In this document: piece after piece, positions 27,157 to 35,600 of the stretch
Layout of the letters: each line of letters begins with the position of its first letter
How positions within the stretch are numbered: position 1 is the first letter of the stretch
Assembly: GCA_964630925.1 (NCBI GenBank)
Contig: CAZVZK010000045.1
Span: 1-64,000 of the forward strand
Source: RGDT01 sp964630925
GTDB taxonomy: Bacteria > Planctomycetota > Planctomycetia > Gemmatales > Gemmataceae
Direction of reading: 5' to 3'
Length of the DNA: 64,000 bases
The notes under the pieces: model-generated
Told to the model about the DNA's origin: nothing
The model's database searches: none
Seen by the model: only the letters and a program-made list of their open reading frames with translations
Program-made: the position numbers and the translations under genes

Positions 27157-28404
27157 TCATTCGCCCTTGCCCTTGCGCTTCTTGCCGAAGAAGCCGCCGC
27201 CCTCGGTACCGCCCTCGCCGGTGCCGCCCTTGCCGAAGCCCTTGCCGAAGCCCTTGCCCCAGCCGCCGCCCTCGGTCTTGCCGCCGTCGGTGCCGCCCTT
27301 GCCGAAGCCCTTGCCCCAGCCGCCGCCCTCGCCGGTGCCGCCCTTGCCGAAGCCCTTGCCGAACCCCTTACCCTTGCTCGGGGAGTCGGTGCCGAGGGAG
27401 CCGACCACGTCGGAGCCCGGGTCCGCGTTCACCTTCAGATAAGTGACCGCCGTCGTCTCCTTGTTGGCGTCGATCTGCCGCTGGATGGTCAGGACCTCCT
27501 CGGCCACGATGAAGCCGTCGCCGTTGATGTCGTAGGTCTTGAACTCGGCGGTGGAGCGTCGGGCGGCCCGCCACTCGTAGAGGCCGACCTGCCCGTCCTT
27601 GTCCGTGTCCAATTCGGTGAACCACGACGGCAGGTCCTTGGTGGGCAGCTTGCCGTAGCGGTACACCACCGGCCGGCCGTCGGCCTTGGGCGCCTCCTTC
27701 ACGACGGGCGCGACGTACCCCCTGCTCTCCTTCTTCTCCTCCTTGCGCTCCTCCTTGGCGACGGCCCGCTCCTCCTTCTTCTCCTCCTTGGTCGCGCCGG
27801 CACGCCCGGCCGACATGCGGGCGGTCATATAGGCGGAGTATTCCTCCTGGTCGATGAAGCCGTCCTTGTTCTTGTCGTACGTGTCGAACTCGTCGAGCAG
27901 CGGCGAGCGCCGCCCGCCGAAGCCGCGCGAGCCCGCCTCGATGTCCTCCTTGGACAGCTTACCCGTCTTCTTCGTGTCCATGCGATCGAACATCGACTTG
28001 GCCATCGTCTTGGAGCGCTCGGCCTGCTGCTCCTCGCTGTAGCCGGCGAACTGCTCGCGGGTCATCTTGTCCGTCGGCTGGCCGCGCTTGGCCAGGTAGG
28101 CGGTGAGGGTCTCGCGCGTCTTGGCGGTGGCGTCGGCGCCGCCGGCCCACGCCGGGGCCTCGTACTCCGCGATGATGATCACGTCGCGCTGGTTGCCGCT
28201 CTTGTCCTTGCCCGCCATCTGGTTGAACCAGAAGTCCGAGCCACCGCCGCCCATCTTGCCGCCGCCCATCTTGCCGCCCTTGTCGCCGCCCATGCCGCCC
28301 TTGTCGCCGCCCCCGAACTGGAAGCGCTGCGTGAAGGCGAGCGGCACGAACAGGCCGAACAGCAGGAAGCCGGCCATGATCCATTGCAAGAGTTTCAGAC
28401 GCAT
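27157..28404 (-). CDS. Secreted EF-hand protein with GKGFGKGG repeats
   Basis: Exported calcium-binding-type protein of 415 aa. Start ATG 28404 after GGAGGGC. Signal peptide at residues 1-25 (LQWIMAGFLLFGLFVPLAFT). A Gly/Lys/Met-rich segment (GGKMGGGKMGGGG) follows. EF-hand loops with acidic DxDxDG-type spacing occur near residues 135 (DRMDTKKTGKLSKEDIE), 180 (DTYDKNKDGFIDQEEY), 265 (ELDTDKDGQVGLYEW) and 290 (KTYDINGDGFIVAEEV). A Lys/Glu-rich charged linker separates the pairs. The C-terminal 80 residues are tandem GKGFGKGG units. Probably a cell-wall or periplasmic matrix protein; exact role unknown. Confidence 0.88.
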   Translation of the reverse strand: MRLKLLQWIMAGFLLFGLFVPLAFTQRFQFGGGDKGGMGGDKGGKMGGGKMGGGGSDFWFNQMAGKDKSGNQRDVIIIAEYEAPAWAGGADATAKTRETLTAYLAKRGQPTDKMTREQFAGYSEEQQAERSKTMAKSMFDRMDTKKTGKLSKEDIEAGSRGFGGRRSPLLDEFDTYDKNKDGFIDQEEYSAYMTARMSAGRAGATKEEKKEERAVAKEERKEEKKESRGYVAPVVKEAPKADGRPVVYRYGKLPTKDLPSWFTELDTDKDGQVGLYEWRAARRSTAEFKTYDINGDGFIVAEEVLTIQRQIDANKETTAVTYLKVNADPGSDVVGSLGTDSPSKGKGFGKGFGKGGTGEGGGWGKGFGKGGTDGGKTEGGGWGKGFGKGFGKGGTGEGGTEGGGFFGKKRKGKGE

Positions 28405-28512
28405 GGGTAGGCCCTCCGGGATTCCCTGTGGTGCGCGGGCGCACCCCGAGCGCGATGTGTCAGCTTATCTTAACCACGTCCGCCGCGTTTTGTCACGGTT
28501 CTCATCCCTTTT

Positions 28513-29646
28513 TCATCCCCGCTCGGCCAGCGGACGCACCGTCCGGCCCTCCGGGCCGTTGTAGATCGCCCTCGGGCGGATCAGCCGGTTGTTCGCCGCC
28601 TGCTCGATGATGTGTGCCGCCCAGCCCGTGATCCGCGACATCACGAAGATCGGCGTGAACAGCGGGATCTCCAGCCCCAGCGAGTGGTACAGCCGCCCCG
28701 CCGGCCAGTCCAGGTTGGGGTACAGCTTCTTCTCGTCGCCGAGGATGCGCTCGAACACCTCCGCCGTCTCCTCCCACTTCTCCGACCCCGCCTTCTTCGC
28801 CGCCGCCGCCGCGTACACCTTGAGGATGGCCGCCCGCACGTCGCCGGCCTTGTAAACGCGGTGCCCGAAGCCCATGATCTTCTCTTTCCGCGCCATCGCC
28901 TCGCGCAGCCACTTCTCCGCCGTATCCGGCCCGCCGGCCGCGTGCAGCACGTCCATCACCTTCTCGTTGGCCCCGCCGTGCAGACGCCCCTTCAGCGCCC
29001 CGATGGCCGCCACCACCGCCGAGTGCAGGTCGGACTCCGTCGAGGTGACCACGCGGGCCGCGAACGTCGAGGCGTTGAACTCGTGCTCGGCGTACAGGAT
29101 CAGCGACACGTCGAGGGCCTTGGTGGTGGCCTCGTCGGGCTTCTCGCCGCGCAGCATCCACAGGAAGTTGGCCGCCAGCCCCAGCGACTCATCGGCTTCG
29201 ATGAGAGGCAGGCCCTTGCTCAACCGGTCGTGGGCCGCCACGGCGACGGGGATCTGCGCCAGGAGGCGTTCGGCCTTGCGGAGGTTGGCCTCGGGGGAGC
29301 TGTCGTTGGCGTCCTGGTCGAAGTGCGCCAGCACGCTGACCGACGAGCGCACCGCGTCCATGGGCGGGGTCCAGCGCGGCAGCGCCTTGAGCAGCGCCAG
29401 CAGCGGGGCCGACACGACGCGGTTGACGGCGGCGGCGCGGCGGAAGGCGTCGAGCTGGCGGGCGTTGGGCAGCTCGCCGTGGAGCAGGAGGAACGCCACC
29501 TCGTCGAACGAGCAGCGCTCACACAGCTCGCCGACGGGGTAGCCGCGGTAGCGCAGGCCGTCGGCGACGGACGAGATGCCGGTCTCGCCGGCGACGACGC
29601 CTTCCAGGCCGGGTGAGTAAGCCTCCTTGGGTGCCGCTGCGGCCAT
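28513..29646 (-). CDS. gltA: Citrate synthase family protein
   Basis: Condenses an acyl-CoA with oxaloacetate (citrate synthase or 2-methylcitrate synthase); 377 aa, matching the short hexamer-independent class. ATG 29646 chosen because of CTGGAGGAC before it. Seen: GLEGVVAGETGISSV at the N-terminus; LYAEHEFNASTFAARV near residue 190 with the first catalytic His; LHGGANEKVMDVL; KIMGFGHRVYKAGD near 250 with the second catalytic His; YPNLDWPAGRLYHSLG near 305 with the catalytic Asp; and the C-terminal SRITGWAAHIIEQ. Whether the substrate is acetyl-CoA or propionyl-CoA cannot be told; no prpB or prpD is nearby. Confidence 0.93.
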   Translation of the reverse strand: MAAAAPKEAYSPGLEGVVAGETGISSVADGLRYRGYPVGELCERCSFDEVAFLLLHGELPNARQLDAFRRAAAVNRVVSAPLLALLKALPRWTPPMDAVRSSVSVLAHFDQDANDSSPEANLRKAERLLAQIPVAVAAHDRLSKGLPLIEADESLGLAANFLWMLRGEKPDEATTKALDVSLILYAEHEFNASTFAARVVTSTESDLHSAVVAAIGALKGRLHGGANEKVMDVLHAAGGPDTAEKWLREAMARKEKIMGFGHRVYKAGDVRAAILKVYAAAAAKKAGSEKWEETAEVFERILGDEKKLYPNLDWPAGRLYHSLGLEIPLFTPIFVMSRITGWAAHIIEQAANNRLIRPRAIYNGPEGRTVRPLAERG

Positions 29647-29803
29647 CGTCGTCCTCCAGGCGTCTCGTGCGGGCCTATGCGGGCATGATAGGCGGCGGCG
29701 GGTGGGACAGCGAGGGGCGACGTGGGCGTGGCCGTCCACGCGCCGTAGCCTGACCGTGCCTTCTCTCGTCCGGATGCCCCGCCTCCCCGACCCAGGAATC
29801 GGC

Positions 29804-30160
29804 ATGGCCCGCAAGCGGAGCAAGGGCGGCGCCAGGCCGTCACCCCGGCCGGCGTCGCAGGTCATCTACCAGGCCCGCCTCGGCCTCAACGGTGCCGTCG
29901 TCCGCGTCCAGCCCCCGATCACCGAGGCCCAGGCCGTGGCCGTCCGACAGGGCGGCGGCGATGTGGTCGTCTGCGGGACGGACAAGGCGGCCAACTCCGT
30001 GACGGCCTGCCGGATCGAACAGGCCGCGAGCGGGAGGTGGCGGAGGTGCAGGCCGCACGTCAACGCCGGGCCGAACGCCCTGCCCCATTACCAGCCCGAC
30101 CCGAGGGGCACGACGACGGGCCACACCTTCTACGAATCCGACACGAAGCACGCACTCTGA
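29804..30160 (+). CDS. Hypothetical protein with His-rich C-terminal motif
   Basis: Basic protein of 118 aa starting at ATG 29804 (MARKRSKGGARPSP). The central IYQARLGLNGAVVRVQPP and the terminal PHYQPDPRGTTTGHTFYE resemble small catalytic domains of polymorphic toxins in layout (conserved H, D/R, H, E near the end), but I cannot name a family. No signal peptide or delivery domain. It is followed 12 bases later by another unknown gene, forming a likely operon. Confidence 0.55.
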   Translation: MARKRSKGGARPSPRPASQVIYQARLGLNGAVVRVQPPITEAQAVAVRQGGGDVVVCGTDKAANSVTACRIEQAASGRWRRCRPHVNAGPNALPHYQPDPRGTTTGHTFYESDTKHAL

Positions 30161-30172
30161 TCTGAGCGAGCC

Positions 30173-30697
30173 ATGAATTACTTTACCCCTGAGCTGTATC
30201 TGCGATTCAACTCGCCCGACGAGGACGAGGCCGGACGCGCCGATGCGGACTGGGACGGTGCGGAAGCGGCCTACCGGGATCGGCTGGCGGCCATCCGCCC
30301 GCGCATGCCGTCCACGGTCCTGGCGTTGTCGGAGCTGTGCCTGCACGACACTCTCGTCGCCTCCCGCGTGGAGCTGTCCCAGCCGGCGGGGGAGGGCCGG
30401 CCCCTGTGGACCGCCGTGGCGATCATCTCGGTGACGGCCGGCGAGGAGGTGGTCTCCCTCATCTACAGCCTCAGCGACCACGTCACCACGCGGGAGGCCC
30501 CGGCGGGGTGGAGGTTCTCGCGGGAGCAGGAGCAATGGCTGTACGACGAGGTGGACGTCGGCGGCGACGCGCGGGGGCCGTTCGTCCACCGCATCCTCCT
30601 CAGCTCCGGCGTGACGTTGGAGATCCCGTTCGTGTCGGTCATCGTCCACCGCTTCCAGGTGCCATCCGAGGCGAGGGCCGCCCGTCAGAGCGCGTGA
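30173..30697 (+). CDS. Conserved hypothetical protein
   Basis: Soluble protein of 174 aa beginning MNYFTPELYLRFNSPDEDEA, an opening seen in uncharacterised proteins of planctomycetes and Firmicutes (DUF4085-like, tentative). A helical N-terminal half is followed by a beta-rich half (LWTAVAIISVTAGEEVVSLIY, GVTLEIPFVSVIVHRFQV). Follows the 118-aa gene closely and may act with it, for example as an immunity protein; this is speculation from order and size. Confidence 0.6.
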   Translation: MNYFTPELYLRFNSPDEDEAGRADADWDGAEAAYRDRLAAIRPRMPSTVLALSELCLHDTLVASRVELSQPAGEGRPLWTAVAIISVTAGEEVVSLIYSLSDHVTTREAPAGWRFSREQEQWLYDEVDVGGDARGPFVHRILLSSGVTLEIPFVSVIVHRFQVPSEARAARQSA

Positions 30698-30761
30698 GTC
30701 CCCCAACTGACGCACCCAGGTACAACGGCCATTGAACCAATCGAACGCCGGGAGCCGAGCC

Positions 30762-31139
30762 ATGAGGCCCCTCCGCTTCGTCGCCGCCTGCACCTATCTG
30801 AACGCCATGTTGTGGGCGCTCTTGAGCCAGGTGATTACTGTCATCCCGTCGCCCTGGATGTACGTCTTCGGCCGCTGGCTCCAGCCGCTGCTCGCTGCCG
30901 CGTGGCTCGTGGCCATCGGTGCCGTCCTCGGCGTGGCCGCCGGCCTCGCCGCGCTGCTGTTGCTGTGGATCGGCATGCGTCTGCGCCTGCCTTTCTGCGA
31001 GCGGCTCCTCGAGAACACCCTGGCATCGCCCGTCCCGGCCGCCGTGGTGACCCTGGTGATCACGGGGTCCGTCTGGATGGGGCTGACGGCGGTGCTGGCA
31101 ATGACGCAGGGGCCCCTCCCACCGCCGCGTCGCACCTGA
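30762..31139 (+). CDS. Small membrane protein
   Basis: Protein of 125 aa with three hydrophobic helices at about residues 5-25, 38-68 and 88-112. ATG 30762 is preceded by GGGAG; an upstream TTG at 30732 would add ten residues and is less likely. No family recognised. Lies between the orphan pair and the DUF4058 gene, all on the same strand. Confidence 0.55.
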   Translation: MRPLRFVAACTYLNAMLWALLSQVITVIPSPWMYVFGRWLQPLLAAAWLVAIGAVLGVAAGLAALLLLWIGMRLRLPFCERLLENTLASPVPAAVVTLVITGSVWMGLTAVLAMTQGPLPPPRRT

Positions 31140-31287
31140 GGCCGGCGCAGAACCCGGCGTAAAGTGAAACAGCCGCGGCAGGCAACGCCCCCCCGGCCGC
31201 CGTCCCCGGGCCTGGCGAAGCACACGCCTCGCGTACTCCTCCTCGTTTTGTTACACTGCACTGCCCGCACCCCGGCCCGAGGCGGCC

Positions 31288-31998
31288 ATGCCGTTGCTGG
31301 ATCACTTCGCCCCGCCCCTTTCCCGCACGCACCCCTGGCGCGGCTTCCACGCCGCGTGGGCGGGCGCCATCGTGCGCCATCTCAACGCCGGCATCCTCCC
31401 GGCCGGGTTCTACGCCCTCCCGATGACCGACCTGGACGGCCCCGTCGAGATCGATGTCGCCACCCTCCGCGAGGCAGGGGCTCTGCCCGCTGACGGTGGG
31501 GCGTGGGCCGCCCCCGCGCCGGCAGTCGATATCGCTCTCGACTTCCCCCCGCTCGACCTCGTGGAGGTGCAGGTGATGCACGGCGAGGGCGACCCGCGCC
31601 TGGTCGCCGCCATCGAGCTGGCGAGCGAGGCCAACAAGGACCGCCCCGCCAGCCGCCGCACCTTCGCCGTCAAGTGCGCCAGTTACCTCCAGGAGGGCGC
31701 CAGCGTCGTCGTCATCGACCCCGTGACCGTGCGCCGCTCCAGCCTGCACGCCGCGATCCACGCCCTGCTCGCGCTGCCCGGCGAGCCGTGGCAGCCGGCG
31801 TCCGGCCTCTCCGCCGTCTCGTACCAGGCGCTCGGGGAGGATGACGCGCGGCGTCTGCGGATCTGGACCGCCGAGCTGGCCGTCGGCCAGCCGCTGCCCA
31901 CTGTCCCGCTGTGGCTGGGCGGCTTCGGCGTGCCGCTCGACCTGGAGGCGACACACACCGCCGCTTGCCGCGACGTCCGCATCCGGCTGGCGGGGTAG
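31288..31998 (+). CDS. DUF4058 family protein
   Basis: Protein of 236 aa typical of planctomycetes, starting MPLLDHFAPPLSRTHPWRGF. VEIDVATLRE, DLVEVQVMHGEGDPRLVAAI, LASEANKDRPASRRTFAVKC and VVVIDPVTVRR follow the family, which resembles Uma2-type PD-(D/E)xK nuclease folds: the string I-E-L followed by xxKC may be the remains of the E-x-K motif (E in AAIELAS, K in AVKCAS). Function unknown. The family is strongly expanded in Gemmata-like genomes, which supports the taxonomic reading. Confidence 0.85.
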   Translation: MPLLDHFAPPLSRTHPWRGFHAAWAGAIVRHLNAGILPAGFYALPMTDLDGPVEIDVATLREAGALPADGGAWAAPAPAVDIALDFPPLDLVEVQVMHGEGDPRLVAAIELASEANKDRPASRRTFAVKCASYLQEGASVVVIDPVTVRRSSLHAAIHALLALPGEPWQPASGLSAVSYQALGEDDARRLRIWTAELAVGQPLPTVPLWLGGFGVPLDLEATHTAACRDVRIRLAG

Positions 31999-32199
31999 CC
32001 TGGCTCCTGTCCGGCCCTCTCCTTTCAGACCCGCCCGAGGACGGATGTGGCAGCGCGAGCCCCGCGCCCTGGGCCGCCTTCAGGTTGCTGCCCCCTCCTC
32101 AGCCCCCTCGGCCCTCTCCGCCCCATCATCTTCCCCGCTTCCCGCCCGTGACGGCAGCCGAGGTTTCCGCCCCTCCGCGCCGCCCGCGCGCTTTTTTCC

Positions 32200-32228
32200 T
32201 TGACAAAAAAAGACACGTCGTCTTAAAT
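32200..32228 (+). promoter_or_regulatory. Sigma70-type promoter with operator-like dyad for BlaI gene
   Basis: TTGACA at 32200-32205, a 17-base spacer and TTAAAT at 32223-32228, 41 bases before the GTG of the blaI-like gene. The spacer and its edge hold the dyad AGACACGTCGTCT (AGAC-N5-GTCT, 32211-32223). A repressor bound here would block polymerase, which fits autoregulation by BlaI. The A-tract after TTGACA stands out in this GC-rich DNA. Confidence 0.6.
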
Positions 32229-32268
32229 GCCAGCACGCACCCGAACGAAGTGACTGGGAGATGGGACG

Positions 32269-32676
32269 GTGATTCCCGAGAAAGATGTCACGAACACGGA
32301 GCTCGACGTGTTGCAGGCCCTTTGGCAGCACGGCCCGCTGACGGTGCGCCAGCTCGCCGATATCCTGTATCCCGGCGGCAGGGCGGCGCAGTTCGCCACC
32401 GTGCAGACCCTCCTGACACGTCTGGAGGGCAAGGACTGCGTGCGCGGCGACCGCACGCAGCGCCCCCACGTCTTCCGCGCCACCGCCGACCGCGAGGCCC
32501 TCATCGGCCGCCGCCTCCGCGACACCGCTGAGAAGCTGTGTGGCGGCTCCATGACGCCCCTGCTCGTCCACCTCCTGGAGGCGCAGTCGTTCAGCGACTC
32601 CGAGCGTGGCGAGCTACGGTCCCTTCTCGATCAGCTCATCAAGGGCAACCCCCCGAAGCGCGATCCCGGCCCCTGA
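32269..32676 (+). CDS. BlaI/MecI/CopY family repressor
   Basis: Winged-helix repressor of 135 aa, GTG start at 32269 after GGGAG. VTNTELDVLQALWQHGPLTV and VRQLADILYP begin the DNA-binding domain; FATVQTLLTRLEGKDCVRG is the recognition helix region; HVFRATADREALI and a helical dimerisation tail follow. BlaI-type repressors are inactivated by proteolysis triggered by the partner M56 membrane protease, which here is the next gene 15 bases downstream. A promoter with an embedded dyad precedes it. Confidence 0.94.
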   Translation: MIPEKDVTNTELDVLQALWQHGPLTVRQLADILYPGGRAAQFATVQTLLTRLEGKDCVRGDRTQRPHVFRATADREALIGRRLRDTAEKLCGGSMTPLLVHLLEAQSFSDSERGELRSLLDQLIKGNPPKRDPGP

Positions 32677-32691
32677 CGAAGGAGCGCACCC

Positions 32692-35600
32692 GTGGTCAAC
32701 CTGGTCGAGGTCGGCCTGGCCAACGCCGCCGTCGCGGCGTTGCTGGCCGCCGTGGCCCTCATCGCCGGCAGATGGAACCGGCGGCCCGCCCTGGCCCACG
32801 CCCTGTGGCTCCTCGTCCTCATCAAGCTCGTCACGCCCCCCCTCTTCCGCCTCCCCGTCCCCGGCCTGCATCACCCCGCGCCGCCCGTCGCCCAGGCCGC
32901 CCCCAGGGCCACGCCCCCCGTTGTCGCCCGCGCCTCGTCGCGGACGGTGGACACGCCGCCGCCCGCCGCACCCATGCGCTTCGCCAAGATCGAGGACATC
33001 GGCAAGGCGCCGCTGCCGCCCGCCATGCCCCCCGTCGCGACGCCCGCCCCCGTGCCGCCCGCCGTCATCCCCGTCGCCGCCCCGCCCGCCGTCGCGGGGC
33101 CGGAGGCCGAGGACGACCCCACGCCCGCCCCGGAGCCCACGTCCTGGGTGACCATCCTGGGCGTCGTCTGGCTCGCCGGCGCCGCCTTCTGGTTCGCCGT
33201 CGCGCTGTGGCGCATCTTCTCCTTCCATCGCCTGCTCCGCTTCGCCGTCCCCGCACCCGAGTCGCTCACCGACGAGGTCCGCATGATGGCGGCCCACCTG
33301 GGCCTGCGCTCCGCCCCCTCCGTGTGGATCATCCCCGGACACCTGCCCCCGCTCGTGTGGTCCTTCGGCTACGCCCGCCTCCTCCTGCCCGCCGGCCTCC
33401 TCGAACGCCTCGAGGCGCCGGGCCGCAGCGCCCTCATCCTCCACGAATTGGCCCACCTCGCGCGCCGCGACCACTGGGTCCGCTGGGTCGAAGTGTTCGC
33501 CTCCTGCCTCTACTGGTGGTACCCCGTCGCCTGGATGGCCCGCGTCCACATGCGCGCCGCCGAGGAGGAGGCCTGCGACGCCTGGGTCGTCGCCGAATTG
33601 CCCGGCTACGGGGCCGCCTACGCCGGCGCCCTCCTCGACACGGTGGACTTCCTCGCCGGCAGGCCCGCGCCGCTGCCCCCCGTCGCCAGCGCCTTCGGCG
33701 GCCTGCACCGCCTGAAGCAGCGCCTCACCACCATCATCCAGTCGCCCGCCCCGCGCACCGTCTCCGCCGGCGGCTGGGCGCTGCTGCTCCTGCTCGCCGT
33801 CGCCCTGCTCCCCATCACGCCCGTCCGCGGCGCGGCCCCGCCCGCCGACCCCGTGCCCGAGGAGAAGCCCGCCGACAAGCCGCCGGTCAAGGCCGAGGCC
33901 GTCAGGGCCGACGTTCCCCAGCCGCGGACGATGCCGCGCGACCCGCCGACGTTCCGCGACGACCCCCGCGCCTTCGCCGGCGTCGCCGGCGGGCAGGTGT
34001 GGGCCGTCGCCCTCTCCCCCGATCAGAAGACCATCGCCGCCGTCGCCGGCGGCACGTCGGGCGAAGGCGCCGTCATCCTCTTCGACCGCGCCAGCGGCAA
34101 GGAGATCGCCTGCGTCGTCGAGGCCAAGCCCGTCCGCTGCGTCGCCTACTCGCCCGACGGCAAGTGGCTGGCCACCGGCGACTTCGACAACTGCCTCAAA
34201 CTGCGTGACCCCAGGACCGGCGAGACGAAGCGCGTCCTCAAGGGGCACACGGGGTCGGTCAACGCCCTCGCATTCTCCGGCGATTCGAAGAAGATCCTCA
34301 CCGCCTCGCTCGACAGGACGCTCAAGCTCTGGGGCGTCGAGAAGGGCGACGTGATCCGGACCTTCGACGGCCACAAGGACTGGGCCCTCACCGTCGCGCT
34401 GAGCCGCGACGGCAAGACCGCCGTCTCCGGCAGCAAGGACCAGACCGCCCGCATCTGGGACGTGGCCGCCGGCACGACGCTGCACACCCTCAAGGGCCAC
34501 ACCTCCTGGGTCGAGGGCGTCGCCCTGTCCCCCGACGGCAAGCGCGCCGCGACGTGCGGCCACGACAACACCATCCGGCTGTGGGACGTGAAGACCGGCA
34601 AGGAGGAGAAGACGCTCGACGGCCACACCGGCATCGTCAACGCCGCCGCCTTCACGAAGGACGGCAAGGCGCTCGTCTCCGTCAGCCACGACATGACCGT
34701 CCGCACCTGGGACGTGGAGGCCGGCGCCCTCGGCAAGACCATCGAGAACCACCACGCCGAGCGCATCTACGGCCTGGCCCTCGCCGACGATGCCGCCGCC
34801 GTCACCGGCTCCTGGGACCGCACCGTCAAGGTCGCCGGCCTCGACGGCACCGACGAGGCACGCACCCTCCAGCCGAAGCGCTACAGCCCCGAGAACACGT
34901 ACCCTCTGTCCTCCGTCGCGGTCTCGCCCGACGGCAAACTCGTCGCCGCCTGCGGCGACGAGCGTTCGGTCAAGATCCTCGACGCCGCCACCGGCTCGCT
35001 CATCCGCCTGCTCGAAGGCCACGAGGACGCCGTCGGCGCCGTCACCTTCTCGCCCGACGGCAAGACCCTCGCCAGCGCCGGGTTCGACGGCACCGTCATC
35101 CTGTGGGACCCGTCCAGCGGCAAGATCACCCGCAAACTCACCGGCCACACCAACTGGGTCTTCTGCGTCGCGTTCAGCCCCAACGGCAAGATGCTGGCCT
35201 CGGGCGGCTATGACCGTAGCGTCCGCCTGTGGGACGTGGCCTCGGGCGAGCCCCTCGCCACGCTCACGCGCCACAAGGGCGGCGTGCGTGCCGTGGCGTA
35301 CCACCCCAGGGGCGGCATCCTCGCCTCGGCCGGGACGGACAAGAGCATCCGCATCTGGGACCTCGCCAAGAAGGAGGAGGTCCAGGCGATCAAGGGCCAT
35401 GAGGACGCCGTCCGCGCCCTCGCCTACGCCCCCGACGGCCGGCTGGCGTCGGCCTCCGAGGACAAGAAGGTCCGCATCTGGGACGCCGAGGGCAAGCAGA
35501 CCGCCGAGACCGCCCTCAACCAGGATGTGCAGGGCCTGGCCCTCGCCTTCACCCCTGCCGGACGCCTCCTCGCCGCCAGCGACGGCAACTCCGTCGTCGT